DNA from: CADEED01 sp035701825
GTDB lineage: Bacteria; Pseudomonadota; Gammaproteobacteria; Steroidobacterales; Steroidobacteraceae
Length of the DNA: 64,000 nt
Reading direction: 5' to 3'
Assembly: GCA_035701825.1 (NCBI GenBank)
Contig: DASSRK010000034.1
Location: 39,074 to 103,073 of the forward strand
Shown: positions 8,024-17,369 of the stretch, piece after piece
Layout: every line of letters begins with the position of its first letter
Position numbering within the stretch: the stretch's first letter is position 1
Translations under genes and position numbers: made by a program
The notes under the pieces: model-generated
Seen by the model: only the letters and a program-made list of their open reading frames with translations
Told to the model about the DNA's origin: nothing
The model's database searches: none

Positions 8024-8389
8024 TCACATCGTGTGCGTGGCCTTGTCGCCGGCGAGCGCGCCGGCTAGATAGGTCTCGATCTTCTTCTGCGTCTGGCCGC
8101 GATCCTGGTCCGAGAACTGCACGCCGATGCCGGCGGTGCGCTTGCCCTGTGCGCCCTTGGGCGTCAGCCAGATCACGCGGCCGGCGACCGGCAGTTTCTC
8201 GTCCTCGCCCATGAGGTTCAGCAGCATGAACACCTCGTCACCGAGGCGGTAGTTGCTGTTGGTCGGGATGAACAGGCCGCCGTTCTTCACGTACGGCATG
8301 TAGGCGAGGTACAGCGCGCTCTTGTCCTTGATGGTGAGCGTCAGCAGGCCCGGCTTGTTGGCACCCGTGCGCCCCGTCCGTTCGTTCAT
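8024..8389 (-). CDS. pilZ: PilZ domain protein (type IV pilus assembly PilZ-like)
   Basis: This is a 121-residue PilZ domain protein. The core reads LTLTIKDKSALYLAYMPYVKNGGLFIPT and continues to GRVIWLTPKG and GIGVQF. It lacks the RxxxR and D/NxSxxG cyclic-di-GMP-binding motifs: the N-terminal arginine pair is absent and the second box is NGGLFI. That matches the original PilZ of Pseudomonas/Xanthomonas, which acts in pilus biogenesis through PilB and FimX rather than as a c-di-GMP receptor. Its place directly after holB is the standard one in these bacteria. The start ATG (8387-8389) overlaps the holB stop in an ATGA, so the two are translationally coupled. Confidence 0.88.
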   Translation of the reverse strand: MNERTGRTGANKPGLLTLTIKDKSALYLAYMPYVKNGGLFIPTNSNYRLGDEVFMLLNLMGEDEKLPVAGRVIWLTPKGAQGKRTAGIGVQFSDQDRGQTQKKIETYLAGALAGDKATHTM

Positions 8390-9330
8390 CGCGCCGCCCA
8401 GCGCCACAGCAGTGACTCGACGGCCATGGTCTTGTTGATCGGGGTGAAGGAAAGCTTGCGCATGTCGCGAATCGCGTCCGAGAGCTCAAACAGGCGACAT
8501 ATATTCGGTGGCCGGCCCGGGGCTGACAAGTGAGTTGCGTCGCGGATTGATGCGGATTCGAGGATGCGTTCTGTGACCCAGCTCTCAAGGCAGGCCAGGC
8601 GCGTGGCGAGGTCGCCTTTTGCCCAGCGTTCTGCCACCGCGGGCGGCTGCAAATTGCCGCTGCCGATCTCCTTCAGGGTCGACAAGGTGTCATTGCGCAG
8701 CTGCGCCAGGGCCGCCGGATCCGCATCGAGCAGGCCCAATGGACCGACTCCGGTCGCGGCCAGGGCCTCGGCCCAGGGCCCGGCCCCGCGCACCGCTTCG
8801 AGATAGGCGGCGGCATCGGCGCGCGTCGGGCCCGCAAGCCGCAGGCGCGTGCAGCGGCTGCGCACAGTGGCCGGCAGGCGCCGCGGTTCGCTCGAGACCA
8901 GCAGCAAAAGGGTGCGTCCGGGAGGCTCTTCCAGTGTCTTGAGCAAGGCGTTCGCGGCGGCGTCGGTCATCGCATGCGCGGGCGTGAGGATCGCGACCTT
9001 GTAGCCGCGCCCGTGCGCGGTGAGCCCGAGCTCGGCGATCAGGGCACGAACCGCCTCGATCTTGATCTGGATGGAGTCTTCCTCGGGAGACAGCCGCAGC
9101 ACGTCCGGGTGCTGGTCGGCGGCGATCCACTTGCAGTCCTGGCATTCGCCACACGGCGCGCGTGTGGTGTCGCGGCAATTGACGAGTTGCGCGATCCAGC
9201 GCGCCAGCAGCAGGCCGCCCGCGCCCGGGTCTTCATGGATCAGCACGCCATGCATGAGCCGGCCGGACGAGAATGCCGCGCGCATGGCGGCCTGGGGCTT
9301 CGCGAACCAGGCCGGGGTGACTTCGCTCAT
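8386..9330 (-). CDS. holB: DNA polymerase III delta' subunit
   Basis: This is the clamp-loader delta' subunit, 314 residues. It shows the zinc-finger cysteines around CRDTTRAPCGECQDC (residues ~54-68), a degenerate ATPase core with VAILTPAHAMTDAAANALLKTLEEPP, the SRC segment as SSEPRRLPATVRSRC, and a C-terminal collar domain. Delta' is a stator of the gamma complex and does not itself hydrolyse ATP; the P-loop region here (HEDPGAGGLLLARWIA) lacks GKT, as expected. The frame continues upstream to 9390, but the ATG at 9328-9330 overlaps the tmk stop as ATGA and matches the family N-terminus. It sits in the pabC-mltG-tmk-holB-pilZ string seen in many gammaproteobacteria. Confidence 0.92.
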   Translation of the reverse strand: MSEVTPAWFAKPQAAMRAAFSSGRLMHGVLIHEDPGAGGLLLARWIAQLVNCRDTTRAPCGECQDCKWIAADQHPDVLRLSPEEDSIQIKIEAVRALIAELGLTAHGRGYKVAILTPAHAMTDAAANALLKTLEEPPGRTLLLLVSSEPRRLPATVRSRCTRLRLAGPTRADAAAYLEAVRGAGPWAEALAATGVGPLGLLDADPAALAQLRNDTLSTLKEIGSGNLQPPAVAERWAKGDLATRLACLESWVTERILESASIRDATHLSAPGRPPNICRLFELSDAIRDMRKLSFTPINKTMAVESLLWRWAAR

Positions 9331-9974
9331 TTCGCCGCCGGCGGAGCCAGGCCGACGGCCTCCTCGAGCGCGCGGAGAGCGGAATGGCACACCCGCTCGA
9401 GATCCTGGGATGCATCGATGATGCGGAATCTCTTCGGCGCTTCGCGCGCCAGCTCGAGGTAGCGATTGCGGACGCGGTCGAAGAACTGCGCCGATTCCAC
9501 TTCGAACCGATCGACGGCGCCGCGACGCGCCTGCATGCGTTCCAGTCCGACGCGCACCGGCACGTCGAGCAGCAACGTGCAGTCGGGCGACAGGTCACCG
9601 TGCACCGCCTGCGCCAGCCGTTCGATCAGCGCGCGGTCGACACCGCGACCTCCGCCCTGGTAGGCATGGGTGGCGTCGGTGAAGCGATCGCAGAGCACCC
9701 ACTCGCCGCGCGCCAGCGAGGGCCGGATCAGGTTGTCGACGTGTACCTGGCGGGCGCCGAACATCAGCAGCGTCTCGGCCGTCGCGCTGATGTGCTCCTC
9801 TCCCCGGTCGAGCACCAGCGCACGGATGCGCTCGGCCACCTTGGTGCCGCCCGGTTCGCGCGTGGCGTGGACGGTGATGCCGCGCTGACGCAGCGCCTGC
9901 GTGATGCGATCGGCGACCGTGGTCTTGCCGGCGCCCTCAATGCCTTCGAGCGTGATGAAACGCGCTGCCTTCAT
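9327..9974 (-). CDS. tmk: Thymidylate kinase
   Basis: This is thymidylate kinase, 215 residues, which phosphorylates dTMP to dTDP in DNA precursor synthesis. It has the P-loop GIEGAGKTT (residues 11-19), the ATREPGGT dTMP-binding DRX-like region, DRFTDATHAYQGGGRG and the lid segment near RRGAVDRFE. Length is normal for the family. The ATG at 9972-9974 overlaps the mltG stop by four bases (ATGA), and its own stop overlaps holB in the same way, so the whole block is probably one polycistronic transcript with coupled translation. Confidence 0.95.
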   Translation of the reverse strand: MKAARFITLEGIEGAGKTTVADRITQALRQRGITVHATREPGGTKVAERIRALVLDRGEEHISATAETLLMFGARQVHVDNLIRPSLARGEWVLCDRFTDATHAYQGGGRGVDRALIERLAQAVHGDLSPDCTLLLDVPVRVGLERMQARRGAVDRFEVESAQFFDRVRNRYLELAREAPKRFRIIDASQDLERVCHSALRALEEAVGLAPPAAK

Positions 9975-10990
9975 CGTGTCTTGTTGCCTCTGAGTCGCGC
10001 CAGATAGCGCGCGACCGCCGCATTGTGCGCTTCGAGCGTCGCGGAAAAAACATGCGAGCCGTCGCCATTGCCGGTGGCCACGAAAAATATGTCGCCGGTC
10101 TCGAGCGGATGCGTCACCGCCTCGATGGCTTCGCGCGAAGGGAGCGCTATCGGCGTCGGCGGCAGCCCGCTGCGCGTGTACGTGTTGTAGGGAGTATCGG
10201 TGCGCAGGTCGCGCTCGCGGATGTTGCCGTCGAAGGACGGGATGCCGTAGATCACCGTGGGATCCGTCTGCAGGCGCATGTTGCGTCGAAGGCGCGTCAC
10301 GAACACGCCCGCGATGCGCGGACGCTCACTGGCGAGGCTGGTTTCCTTCTCCACGATGGATGCCAGCGTGAGCGCCTCGTAGGCATTGGCCAGCGGCAAT
10401 CCCGGCGCGCGCGCAGCCCACGCGGCATCGAGCGCCTCCGACATCTTCCGATAGGCGAGCATCAGCAGGTCGCGATCGGTGGTGCCGGCCGCGAAGCGAT
10501 ACGTGTCGGGAAAGAAGCGGCCCTCGGGATGCTCGCCCGGATGGCCAATCGCGGCCATGAGTTCCGCGGTGTCCTTGCCGCGCAGCGTGATCTTCAGCTG
10601 CGGATGCGCTTCGACGACCTTGCGCATGTCGGCGAAGGTCCAGCCCTCCACGATCGTCAGCGACTCGAGGATCACGCGCCCTTCCTCGAGCTGGCGCAGG
10701 ATCTCGGCCGGGCTTGCGCCCGCGGGAATGTCATAGCGACCCGACTTCACCTGCGGCCAGCCGCGCACGCGCAATTGCAGTTCCACGGCGCGGCGATCAG
10801 CCAGCGCGCCGCGCGCATCCAGCTCGGCCAGCACCGTGCGTACCGAGGCGCCGGGCCTGACCTGCAACTCCAGCGGCTCGCGCAATGGGCCCGCCGCCTG
10901 CATGACGGCGGCCGCGTGCTTCCAGTAGATAGCCGCACCGGCGCCGGCGACCACCAGCAACGCGAGGAACGCGGGCAGCAGCTTACGCAT
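9971..10990 (-). CDS. mltG: Endolytic murein transglycosylase MltG
   Basis: This is MltG (YceG), 339 residues, a membrane-anchored lytic transglycosylase that cuts nascent glycan strands and sets their length. An N-terminal membrane anchor (residues ~4-22, LLPAFLALLVVAGAGAAIYW) is followed by a LysM-like region (PLELQVRPGASVRTVLAEL). The catalytic domain carries ASIVEKET, in which the Glu is catalytic, then LQTDPTVIYG and NTYTRSGLPPTPI. Length and motif order match the family. The start ATG overlaps the pabC stop by 8 bp. The pabC-mltG-tmk order is conserved in gammaproteobacteria. Confidence 0.94.
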   Translation of the reverse strand: MRKLLPAFLALLVVAGAGAAIYWKHAAAVMQAAGPLREPLELQVRPGASVRTVLAELDARGALADRRAVELQLRVRGWPQVKSGRYDIPAGASPAEILRQLEEGRVILESLTIVEGWTFADMRKVVEAHPQLKITLRGKDTAELMAAIGHPGEHPEGRFFPDTYRFAAGTTDRDLLMLAYRKMSEALDAAWAARAPGLPLANAYEALTLASIVEKETSLASERPRIAGVFVTRLRRNMRLQTDPTVIYGIPSFDGNIRERDLRTDTPYNTYTRSGLPPTPIALPSREAIEAVTHPLETGDIFFVATGNGDGSHVFSATLEAHNAAVARYLARLRGNKTR

Positions 10991-11813
10991 CGAGCGCCTC
11001 GACGTGGGCGGCGAGCCTTTGCGCGACGGTGGTCATGCCGAATCGATGCTCTCCCACGCGCCGCACCGGCACAACCCCAATGCGCGCATTGGTGATGAAC
11101 GCCTCATCGGCGGCCAGCAGGTCGTCCAGCGACAGCCGCGCCGGTTCGGCATCGAGTCCCAGCCCCGCCGCTTCGCGCAGCACCACGGCACGCATCACGC
11201 CGGCCACGCCGCAGCGGTCCACGTGCGGCGTCAGCAGGCGCGTTCCGCGCACCGCGAACACGTTCGTCATCGTGCCGCCCGCGAGATGGCCTGCGCCGTC
11301 GAGCAACAGCGAGTCGAAGCATCCGGCGTGCCCGGGCTCGCTAGCGGCCAGCACGTTCTCCAGGCGATTGAGATGCTTGATTCCCGCGAGCGCCGGCTGC
11401 GTGGCCAGGCGCAGCGATGCCACGCGCAGCCCGACGCCGGCGCGCACGTCCTCGGCCAGCGGCGTCGACGTGAACAGGGAGACGACGCGACGCGGCTGGT
11501 TTGCCCCGGCCAGTGGATAGCCGCGCCGCGGCGCGCCGCCGCGCGTGACGATGACCTTGAGCACGGCGAGCGCCGGAGCCCGGGAGGCGGCGCGCGTGAT
11601 GTCCGCGCGCAAGGCATCCATCGAGGCGAACGGAATGGCGAGGCGCGCGCAATCGCGTGCCAGCCGCGCGAGGTGCAGTTCGAGGAACCGCGGCCGGCCG
11701 TCACGTACCAGCAGGGTTTCGAACAGGCCGTCGCCGTATTGCAGCCCGCGATCGTCCGCCGGCAGCGTCGCGCCGGCCGAGCCGTCTACCCAGCAACCGA
11801 TGGGTTCACTCAT
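10983..11813 (-). CDS. pabC: Aminodeoxychorismate lyase
   Basis: This is a 276-residue fold-type IV PLP enzyme that converts aminodeoxychorismate to p-aminobenzoate and pyruvate for folate synthesis. Visible features are DRGLQYGDGLFETLLV near residues 21-36, the PLP lysine in GIKHLNRLENVLA, and GTMTNVFAV with the phosphate-binding Thr/Asn. D-amino-acid and branched-chain aminotransferases share this fold; the immediate pabB neighbour and the length decide for PabC. Its ATG overlaps the end of pabB by 8 bp. Confidence 0.92.
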   Translation of the reverse strand: MSEPIGCWVDGSAGATLPADDRGLQYGDGLFETLLVRDGRPRFLELHLARLARDCARLAIPFASMDALRADITRAASRAPALAVLKVIVTRGGAPRRGYPLAGANQPRRVVSLFTSTPLAEDVRAGVGLRVASLRLATQPALAGIKHLNRLENVLAASEPGHAGCFDSLLLDGAGHLAGGTMTNVFAVRGTRLLTPHVDRCGVAGVMRAVVLREAAGLGLDAEPARLSLDDLLAADEAFITNARIGVVPVRRVGEHRFGMTTVAQRLAAHVEALDA

Positions 11814-13185
11814 GCGGCGCCTCGAAGGCGCGCAGCATGCCGCGCGCCTTGGCGCGCGTCTCCTCGAGCTCGCGCTCGGGGATGGAATCCGCGACGATGC
11901 CGCCGCCCGCGCGCAGCGTGATGTCCGGGCCGATCATGGTCAGCGTGCGGATCAGGATGTTGAAATCGGCGTCGCCGTCGACACCCAGCCAGCCGAGCGA
12001 GCCGGTGTATGCGCCCCGCCCCTCCGCTTCCAGCTCCGCGATGATCTGCATGCAGCGCACCTTGGGCACGCCCGTGATGGTGCCACCCGGGAACAGCGCG
12101 CGCAGCGCATCGATGGGCGAACGATCGGCGCGCAGCGTGCCGCGCACGTTGGACACGATGTGGTGCACGTGCGCGTACGACTCCGTCACCATGTACTCGT
12201 TGACCTTGACGCTGCCGGCCTCGCAGACGCGGCCGAGATCGTTGCGTTCGAGGTCTATCAACATGATGTGCTCGGCGCGTTCCTTCGGGTGTCCCACGAG
12301 CTCGGCGCGATCGCGCTGCTGCTGCCGGTCGTCCCCGAGCCGCGCGCGGGTGCCGGCAATGGGCCGCGTGGACACCTCGCGGCCCTCGATGCGCAGCAGT
12401 CGCTCCGGCGAGGACGACAGGATGGTCATGCCGCCGAAGTGCACGCTGGCGGCGAACGGTGCGGGATTCGCGGCGCGCAACGCCGTGTAGACGCGCGGCG
12501 CGTCCGCCACGTCGCGCAGCTTCAGGCGCCAGGGCCGCGACAGGTTCGCCTGGTAGATGTCCCCCGCGGCGATGTGCTCCTTGGCGGCGCGCACCCGCGC
12601 CAGGTGCTGGTCCGCGGGTTCCTCGGCGAGCTCCGCCAGCGGCAGCGGCGGCTGGGGCTCCTCGATGGGCTGCGTCGCGGCGTCGCGCAGCGCCGCGATC
12701 AAGCGCTCGTGCCGGGCGCGATCGCGCGCCGCCGAGACCGCGAACACCTGGTCGCTCGCCAGGTCGTGCACGGCGAGGTGTTCGACGCGCAACGCGAACG
12801 CGGTGAAACCCGCCGGCGGCGCGGGCAATCGCAGCGTGGGCTCGATCTCGGCGGCGATCTCGTAACCCAGGTAGACGATCCAGCCCGAAGTGAACGGCAG
12901 GCCCTGGCCACCTCCGCGCGGCACCGCCTCGCGCGTGAACCAGGCCTGCAGGTTGTCGAGGAAGCCACCGGGGACGACCACCGTGCCCTCGGCGCGCAGC
13001 GCGCCGCGCGTGTCGCGCACCAGGCTGGCGCTCGGCTCGAAGGCCAGCAGGCTGTAGCGCGCCAGGGGTCCCTGCGCCGCGCTCTCGAGCAGCACGGGAC
13101 ATTGGCCGGGTTTGCGCGTGGACAATGTCCGCAGCGCGGAGCCTGGAACGGCAACCGCGGTGATCAGGGGCGCGCGGTCGTCCAC
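11806..13185 (-). CDS. pabB: Aminodeoxychorismate synthase component I
   Basis: This 459-residue chorismate-utilising enzyme converts chorismate with glutamine-derived ammonia to 4-amino-4-deoxychorismate. Visible features are an N-terminal antenna segment (VLLESAAQGPLARYSLLAF), GDIYQANLSRPW, SSSPERLLRIEGREVSTRPIAGT, ERAEHIMLIDLERNDLGRV, and the C-terminal GAYTGSLGWL and ADFNILIRT. The motif at residues 275-279 is PIAGT; E. coli PabB has PIKGT with a nucleophilic Lys, while TrpE has PIAGT. Anthranilate synthase is therefore an alternative, but the pabC neighbour strongly favours PabB. The start is GTG, 14 bp after the fabF stop. No pabA is in the window. Confidence 0.85.
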   Translation of the reverse strand: MDDRAPLITAVAVPGSALRTLSTRKPGQCPVLLESAAQGPLARYSLLAFEPSASLVRDTRGALRAEGTVVVPGGFLDNLQAWFTREAVPRGGGQGLPFTSGWIVYLGYEIAAEIEPTLRLPAPPAGFTAFALRVEHLAVHDLASDQVFAVSAARDRARHERLIAALRDAATQPIEEPQPPLPLAELAEEPADQHLARVRAAKEHIAAGDIYQANLSRPWRLKLRDVADAPRVYTALRAANPAPFAASVHFGGMTILSSSPERLLRIEGREVSTRPIAGTRARLGDDRQQQRDRAELVGHPKERAEHIMLIDLERNDLGRVCEAGSVKVNEYMVTESYAHVHHIVSNVRGTLRADRSPIDALRALFPGGTITGVPKVRCMQIIAELEAEGRGAYTGSLGWLGVDGDADFNILIRTLTMIGPDITLRAGGGIVADSIPERELEETRAKARGMLRAFEAPHE

Positions 13186-13198
13186 GCTGCTGGCCGCG

Positions 13199-14446
<1,248 letters not shown>

Positions 14447-14526
14447 ACTATCCTCGTGGTGCTTGGGAGAAATGGATTGCAGAGGATGCGCGGCTCAACC
14501 GCACGCGCATCTCCGCGGATCGACCT

Positions 14527-14766
14527 TCAGGACTTGCGGCGATCAGAGATGTACGTGATCGCCTGGCTCACGGTGGTGATCTTCTCGGCGTCCTCGTCCG
14601 GGATCTCGATCTCGAACTCTTCCTCGAGCGCCATCACCAACTCGACCGTATCGAGCGAATCGGCTCCGAGATCATCGACGAACGAAGCGTCATTCACGAC
14701 CTGCTCCGCCTTGACGCCCAACTGCTCGGCGACAATCGCCTTGACCTGCTGTTCAACCGTGCTCAT
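14527..14766 (-). CDS. acpP: Acyl carrier protein
   Basis: This 79-residue acidic protein carries growing acyl chains on a 4'-phosphopantetheine. The attachment serine is in GADSLDTVELVMALEEEF (DSL motif, Ser37). Helix I begins VEQQVKAIVAEQLGV. Sequence and length are typical of housekeeping ACP. It stands between fabG and fabF, with a 184-bp upstream gap that probably holds an extra promoter, as expected for a protein needed in large amounts. Confidence 0.97.
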   Translation of the reverse strand: MSTVEQQVKAIVAEQLGVKAEQVVNDASFVDDLGADSLDTVELVMALEEEFEIEIPDEDAEKITTVSQAITYISDRRKS

Positions 14767-14794
14767 TGCTGATTCGCCCTCGTTAAGAAAATGA

Positions 14795-14819
14795 CTGCGA
14801 GCCCCGGGGGGACTCGCAG
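14795..14819 (-). promoter_or_regulatory. Strong hairpin in the fabG-acpP intergenic region
   Basis: On the minus strand CTGCGAG (14819-14813) and CTCGCAG (14801-14795) pair. An inner CCCC/GGGG extends the stem to about 11 bp with one bulge, and TCATTTTCTT follows. This is 29 nt upstream of the acpP start. It could be a partial terminator that separates fabG from acpP transcripts, or a 5' stabilising hairpin. The T run is interrupted, so it is not a clean intrinsic terminator. A TTGACA (14866-14861) and a TAGAAT (14834-14829) lie upstream but are too far apart for one promoter. Confidence 0.4.
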
Positions 14820-14950
14820 CGGGCGCGTATTCTAGGGCAACACTTGTCAGGCCGCCACGCTGTCAAATTGTGAGTGCTTGTTTTTGTTTGTTTTTCGCAG
14901 GTTTGGGTGTTGCAAAGCGCCAACGGACGGGTGTTTTCGATGCGAAAACG

Positions 14951-15682
14951 TCAGGGCATGTACATCCCGCCGTTCACGTGCAGGGTTTCCCCGGTGATGT
15001 AGCCGGCACCCGGCCCGCACAGGAACAGCACCGCCGCGGCAATGTCGTCCACCGACCCCAGCCGCGCCATCGGCACCTGCGCGGTGAGCGCGGTGCGTTG
15101 CTCTTCATTGAGCGCCCGCGTCATGTCGGTATCGATGAATCCGGGCGCCACCGCGTTCACGGTGACGCCACGCGAGGCGATCTCCTTGGCGAGTGACTTG
15201 GTGAAGCCCAGCACGCCGGCCTTGGCGGCCGCGTAGTTGGCCTGCCCCGGGTTGCCCGTGAGGCCGACGATCGAAGTCAGGGAGACGATGCGCCCGCGCC
15301 GCTCCTTCATCATGCGCTTCAAACAACCCTTGGTGAGGCGGAACACGCTGGTCAGGTTGGTGGCGATGACCGCGTCCCAGTCCTCCGGCTTCATGCGCAG
15401 CAGGAGGTTGTCGCGCGTGATGGCCGCGTTGTTCACCAGAATGGTGGGCATCTCGGAACGGGCGTCGAGATCCCCTAACAGGGCGTCAATCGAGGCAGCG
15501 CTCGAGACGTCCAGCACCGCGCCACGTCCGTTGTTTCCAAGCCACGAAGAGATGCCATCCGCGCCTGCCTGCGAGGTCGCGGTACCGATCACCCGGGCGC
15601 CCGCGGCCGAAAGCGCGCGGGCAATGCCCTGGCCGATTCCGCGGGAGGCGCCGGTCACCAGCGCTACGTCGTTCTGGAGCAT
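14951..15682 (-). CDS. fabG: 3-oxoacyl-ACP reductase
   Basis: This is a 243-residue short-chain dehydrogenase that reduces 3-oxoacyl-ACP with NADPH. It has TGASRGIGQGIA (cofactor site), NNAAITRDNLLLRM, the catalytic Ser in SLTSIVG and the YxxxK in NYAAAKAG, then VNAVAPGFIDTDMT. The frame extends to 15817 inside fabD, but the ATG at 15680-15682 has AAGGGAA nine bases upstream and matches the family N-terminus. It lies 11 bp from the fabD stop in the standard fabD-fabG-acpP-fabF order. Confidence 0.95.
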   Translation of the reverse strand: MLQNDVALVTGASRGIGQGIARALSAAGARVIGTATSQAGADGISSWLGNNGRGAVLDVSSAASIDALLGDLDARSEMPTILVNNAAITRDNLLLRMKPEDWDAVIATNLTSVFRLTKGCLKRMMKERRGRIVSLTSIVGLTGNPGQANYAAAKAGVLGFTKSLAKEIASRGVTVNAVAPGFIDTDMTRALNEEQRTALTAQVPMARLGSVDDIAAAVLFLCGPGAGYITGETLHVNGGMYMP

Positions 15683-15693
15683 GTGTGTTCCCT

Positions 15694-16650
15694 TCAGGCT
15701 GCGGCCGCGGAGCTCGCGGCGGTAAACGAATCGATGTCCTCGAGCGCGAACACCTGCGTGTCGCGCCGCCGTTCGATCCGCTTCACCAGCGAGACCAGCA
15801 CCTGGCCCGGACCGCATTCGACGATCTGGCGAATGCCGCCGTTGGTGGTGATGTTCGCGACGGTGTGCGTCCAGCGCACCGGGCTCGAAAGCTGGCGCAC
15901 CAGCAGCGCCCGCAGGTCGTCCGGCTCGGAATGGGCGATGCCGTCCACCGCGCTCACGAAGCGGATCTGCGGAGTGCGGATCTCGGTGTTGGCGAGCTTC
16001 TCGCCGAGTCGCGCGCCGGCGGCGCGCATCAGGCTGCTGTGCGCCGGCACGCTCACCGCGAGCTCGACCGCGCGCTTGGCGCCCTTGGCGCGCGCGATGT
16101 CGATGGCCCGCAGCACCGCGGCGCGATCCCCAGCGATCACCACCTGGCCCTGCGAATTGAAATTCACGGCCTCGACTACGCCACCCGCGGCGGCGGCTTC
16201 ATGGCAGGCGGCTTCCGCCTCGGCGTCCTCGAGTCCTAACAACGCGGCCATGGCGCCGCTGCCCGCGGGCACGGCTTCCTGCATGACCTGGCCGCGAAAA
16301 CGCACCAGCTCCACGCAGGCTTCGAAGTCGATGGCGCCGGCGGCCACCAGCGCGGTGAACTCACCGAGGCTGTGGCCCGTGACTACCGCCGGAAGCGTGC
16401 CATTGCGCTCCAACCACAGGCGCCACGTGGCGATTCCGGCGGTGAGCATCGCCGGTTGGGTGTGTTCCGTGGAGTTGAGCTTCTCGGCCGGGCCCTGCTG
16501 GCACAGGTCCCAGAGGTCGTAGCGCAAGACCCAGGAGGCCTCGTCGAAGGTCGCGCGGATGACCGGAGAAGCTTCGGCGAGCTTCGCCAGCATCCCGACC
16601 GACTGCGAGCCCTGTCCTGGAAATACGAATGCGAGTGCGTTGTTTGACAT
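15694..16650 (-). CDS. fabD: Malonyl-CoA:ACP transacylase
   Basis: This 318-residue enzyme moves malonyl from CoA to ACP, providing the extender unit for fatty-acid synthesis. It has the N-terminal FVFPGQGSQSVGM, the catalytic serine in GHSLGEFTAL, a conserved Arg in RFRGQVMQ, the catalytic His in VPAHSSLM, and GPGQVLVSLVKR near the end. It is the first gene of this fab cluster; the usual upstream fabH and plsX are not here. The upstream neighbour on the same strand is the rhombosortase gene, 24 bp away. Confidence 0.95.
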   Translation of the reverse strand: MSNNALAFVFPGQGSQSVGMLAKLAEASPVIRATFDEASWVLRYDLWDLCQQGPAEKLNSTEHTQPAMLTAGIATWRLWLERNGTLPAVVTGHSLGEFTALVAAGAIDFEACVELVRFRGQVMQEAVPAGSGAMAALLGLEDAEAEAACHEAAAAGGVVEAVNFNSQGQVVIAGDRAAVLRAIDIARAKGAKRAVELAVSVPAHSSLMRAAGARLGEKLANTEIRTPQIRFVSAVDGIAHSEPDDLRALLVRQLSSPVRWTHTVANITTNGGIRQIVECGPGQVLVSLVKRIERRRDTQVFALEDIDSFTAASSAAAA

Positions 16651-16674
16651 GGGCGCGGAGTATACCCACAGCGC

Positions 16675-17313
16675 TCAGGCAGGCTGCCGCTCCGGCGGCA
16701 GCGGTTCGACGGGCCGCGAGCGCAGCAGCAGCGCGAGCGCGAAGCCGCCGATGGCACCGTAGAGATGGGCATCGACCACGGTCGGCCCCTCGCCGGAGAA
16801 CGGCATCGACCCCGCGAACTGTTCGTAGGCGAGCTTCCCGACGATGAACACCGCCAGGATCCAGCCGTCCAGGTCGCGGCGGCGCAGGTGCGCCAGCGTG
16901 CCGGCGGTCATCACGCCGTGCAGGGCGCCCGATGCGCCCACGTACCAGTCGACGTCCGGATCCAGGAACCACAGCCCGGTGGTGATGGTGAGGCCGGAGA
17001 ACAGGTAGATGGCAAGCCAGCGCAGGGGTGAATAGTCGCGCGCAAACAGCGCCCACATCAGGATCACGCCCAGTGAATTGAGCAGCGCGTGGCCGGGGTC
17101 CATGTGGACGAAATGCGCGGTCAGCAGCCTCCACCACTGCCCCAGCGCCAGCCCCGTACGGTCGTAGCTCAGGGCCGCGCGCACCGGCTCCCCGCCCAGT
17201 TCGATCAGCGCCAGCAGCGCGCATACCGCCAGCAGGCTCCAGCCGTAGGCGCGGTCGCAATTGAGCGACTTGAGGATGCCGACTAACCCGCGGGCAGGAG
17301 CATCAACGTTCAT
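16675..17313 (-). CDS. rrtA: Rhombosortase (rhomboid-family intramembrane serine protease)
   Basis: This is a 212-residue polytopic membrane protein with about six hydrophobic segments. Rhomboid features are GQWWRLLTAHFVHMDPGHALLN (residues 58-79, cited by its ends WWRLL and HALLN), the serine nucleophile in VGASGALHG (Ser128) and the catalytic His in VVDAHLYGAIGG (His183). The GASG..HG and DAHL.GA.GG pattern and the short length without extra domains are those of rhombosortases, which process proteins bearing GlyGly-CTERM tails, many of them type II secretion substrates. It sits divergently 56 bp from gspG, and a tail of that general type closes the gene at the left edge. A generic GlpG-like rhomboid is the alternative. 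Confidence 0.75.
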   Translation of the reverse strand: MNVDAPARGLVGILKSLNCDRAYGWSLLAVCALLALIELGGEPVRAALSYDRTGLALGQWWRLLTAHFVHMDPGHALLNSLGVILMWALFARDYSPLRWLAIYLFSGLTITTGLWFLDPDVDWYVGASGALHGVMTAGTLAHLRRRDLDGWILAVFIVGKLAYEQFAGSMPFSGEGPTVVDAHLYGAIGGFALALLLRSRPVEPLPPERQPA

Positions 17314-17369
17314 TTGCTACTATGCGCCACCGGCTTTTGCCCCCAATCATCTCCACACCCGGCACACAC

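Noticed and set aside
14829..14866. TTGACA and TAGAAT as an acpP promoter on the minus strand
   Set aside because: They are 26 bp apart, too far for a sigma-70 promoter. Each may belong to a different, unrecognised promoter.
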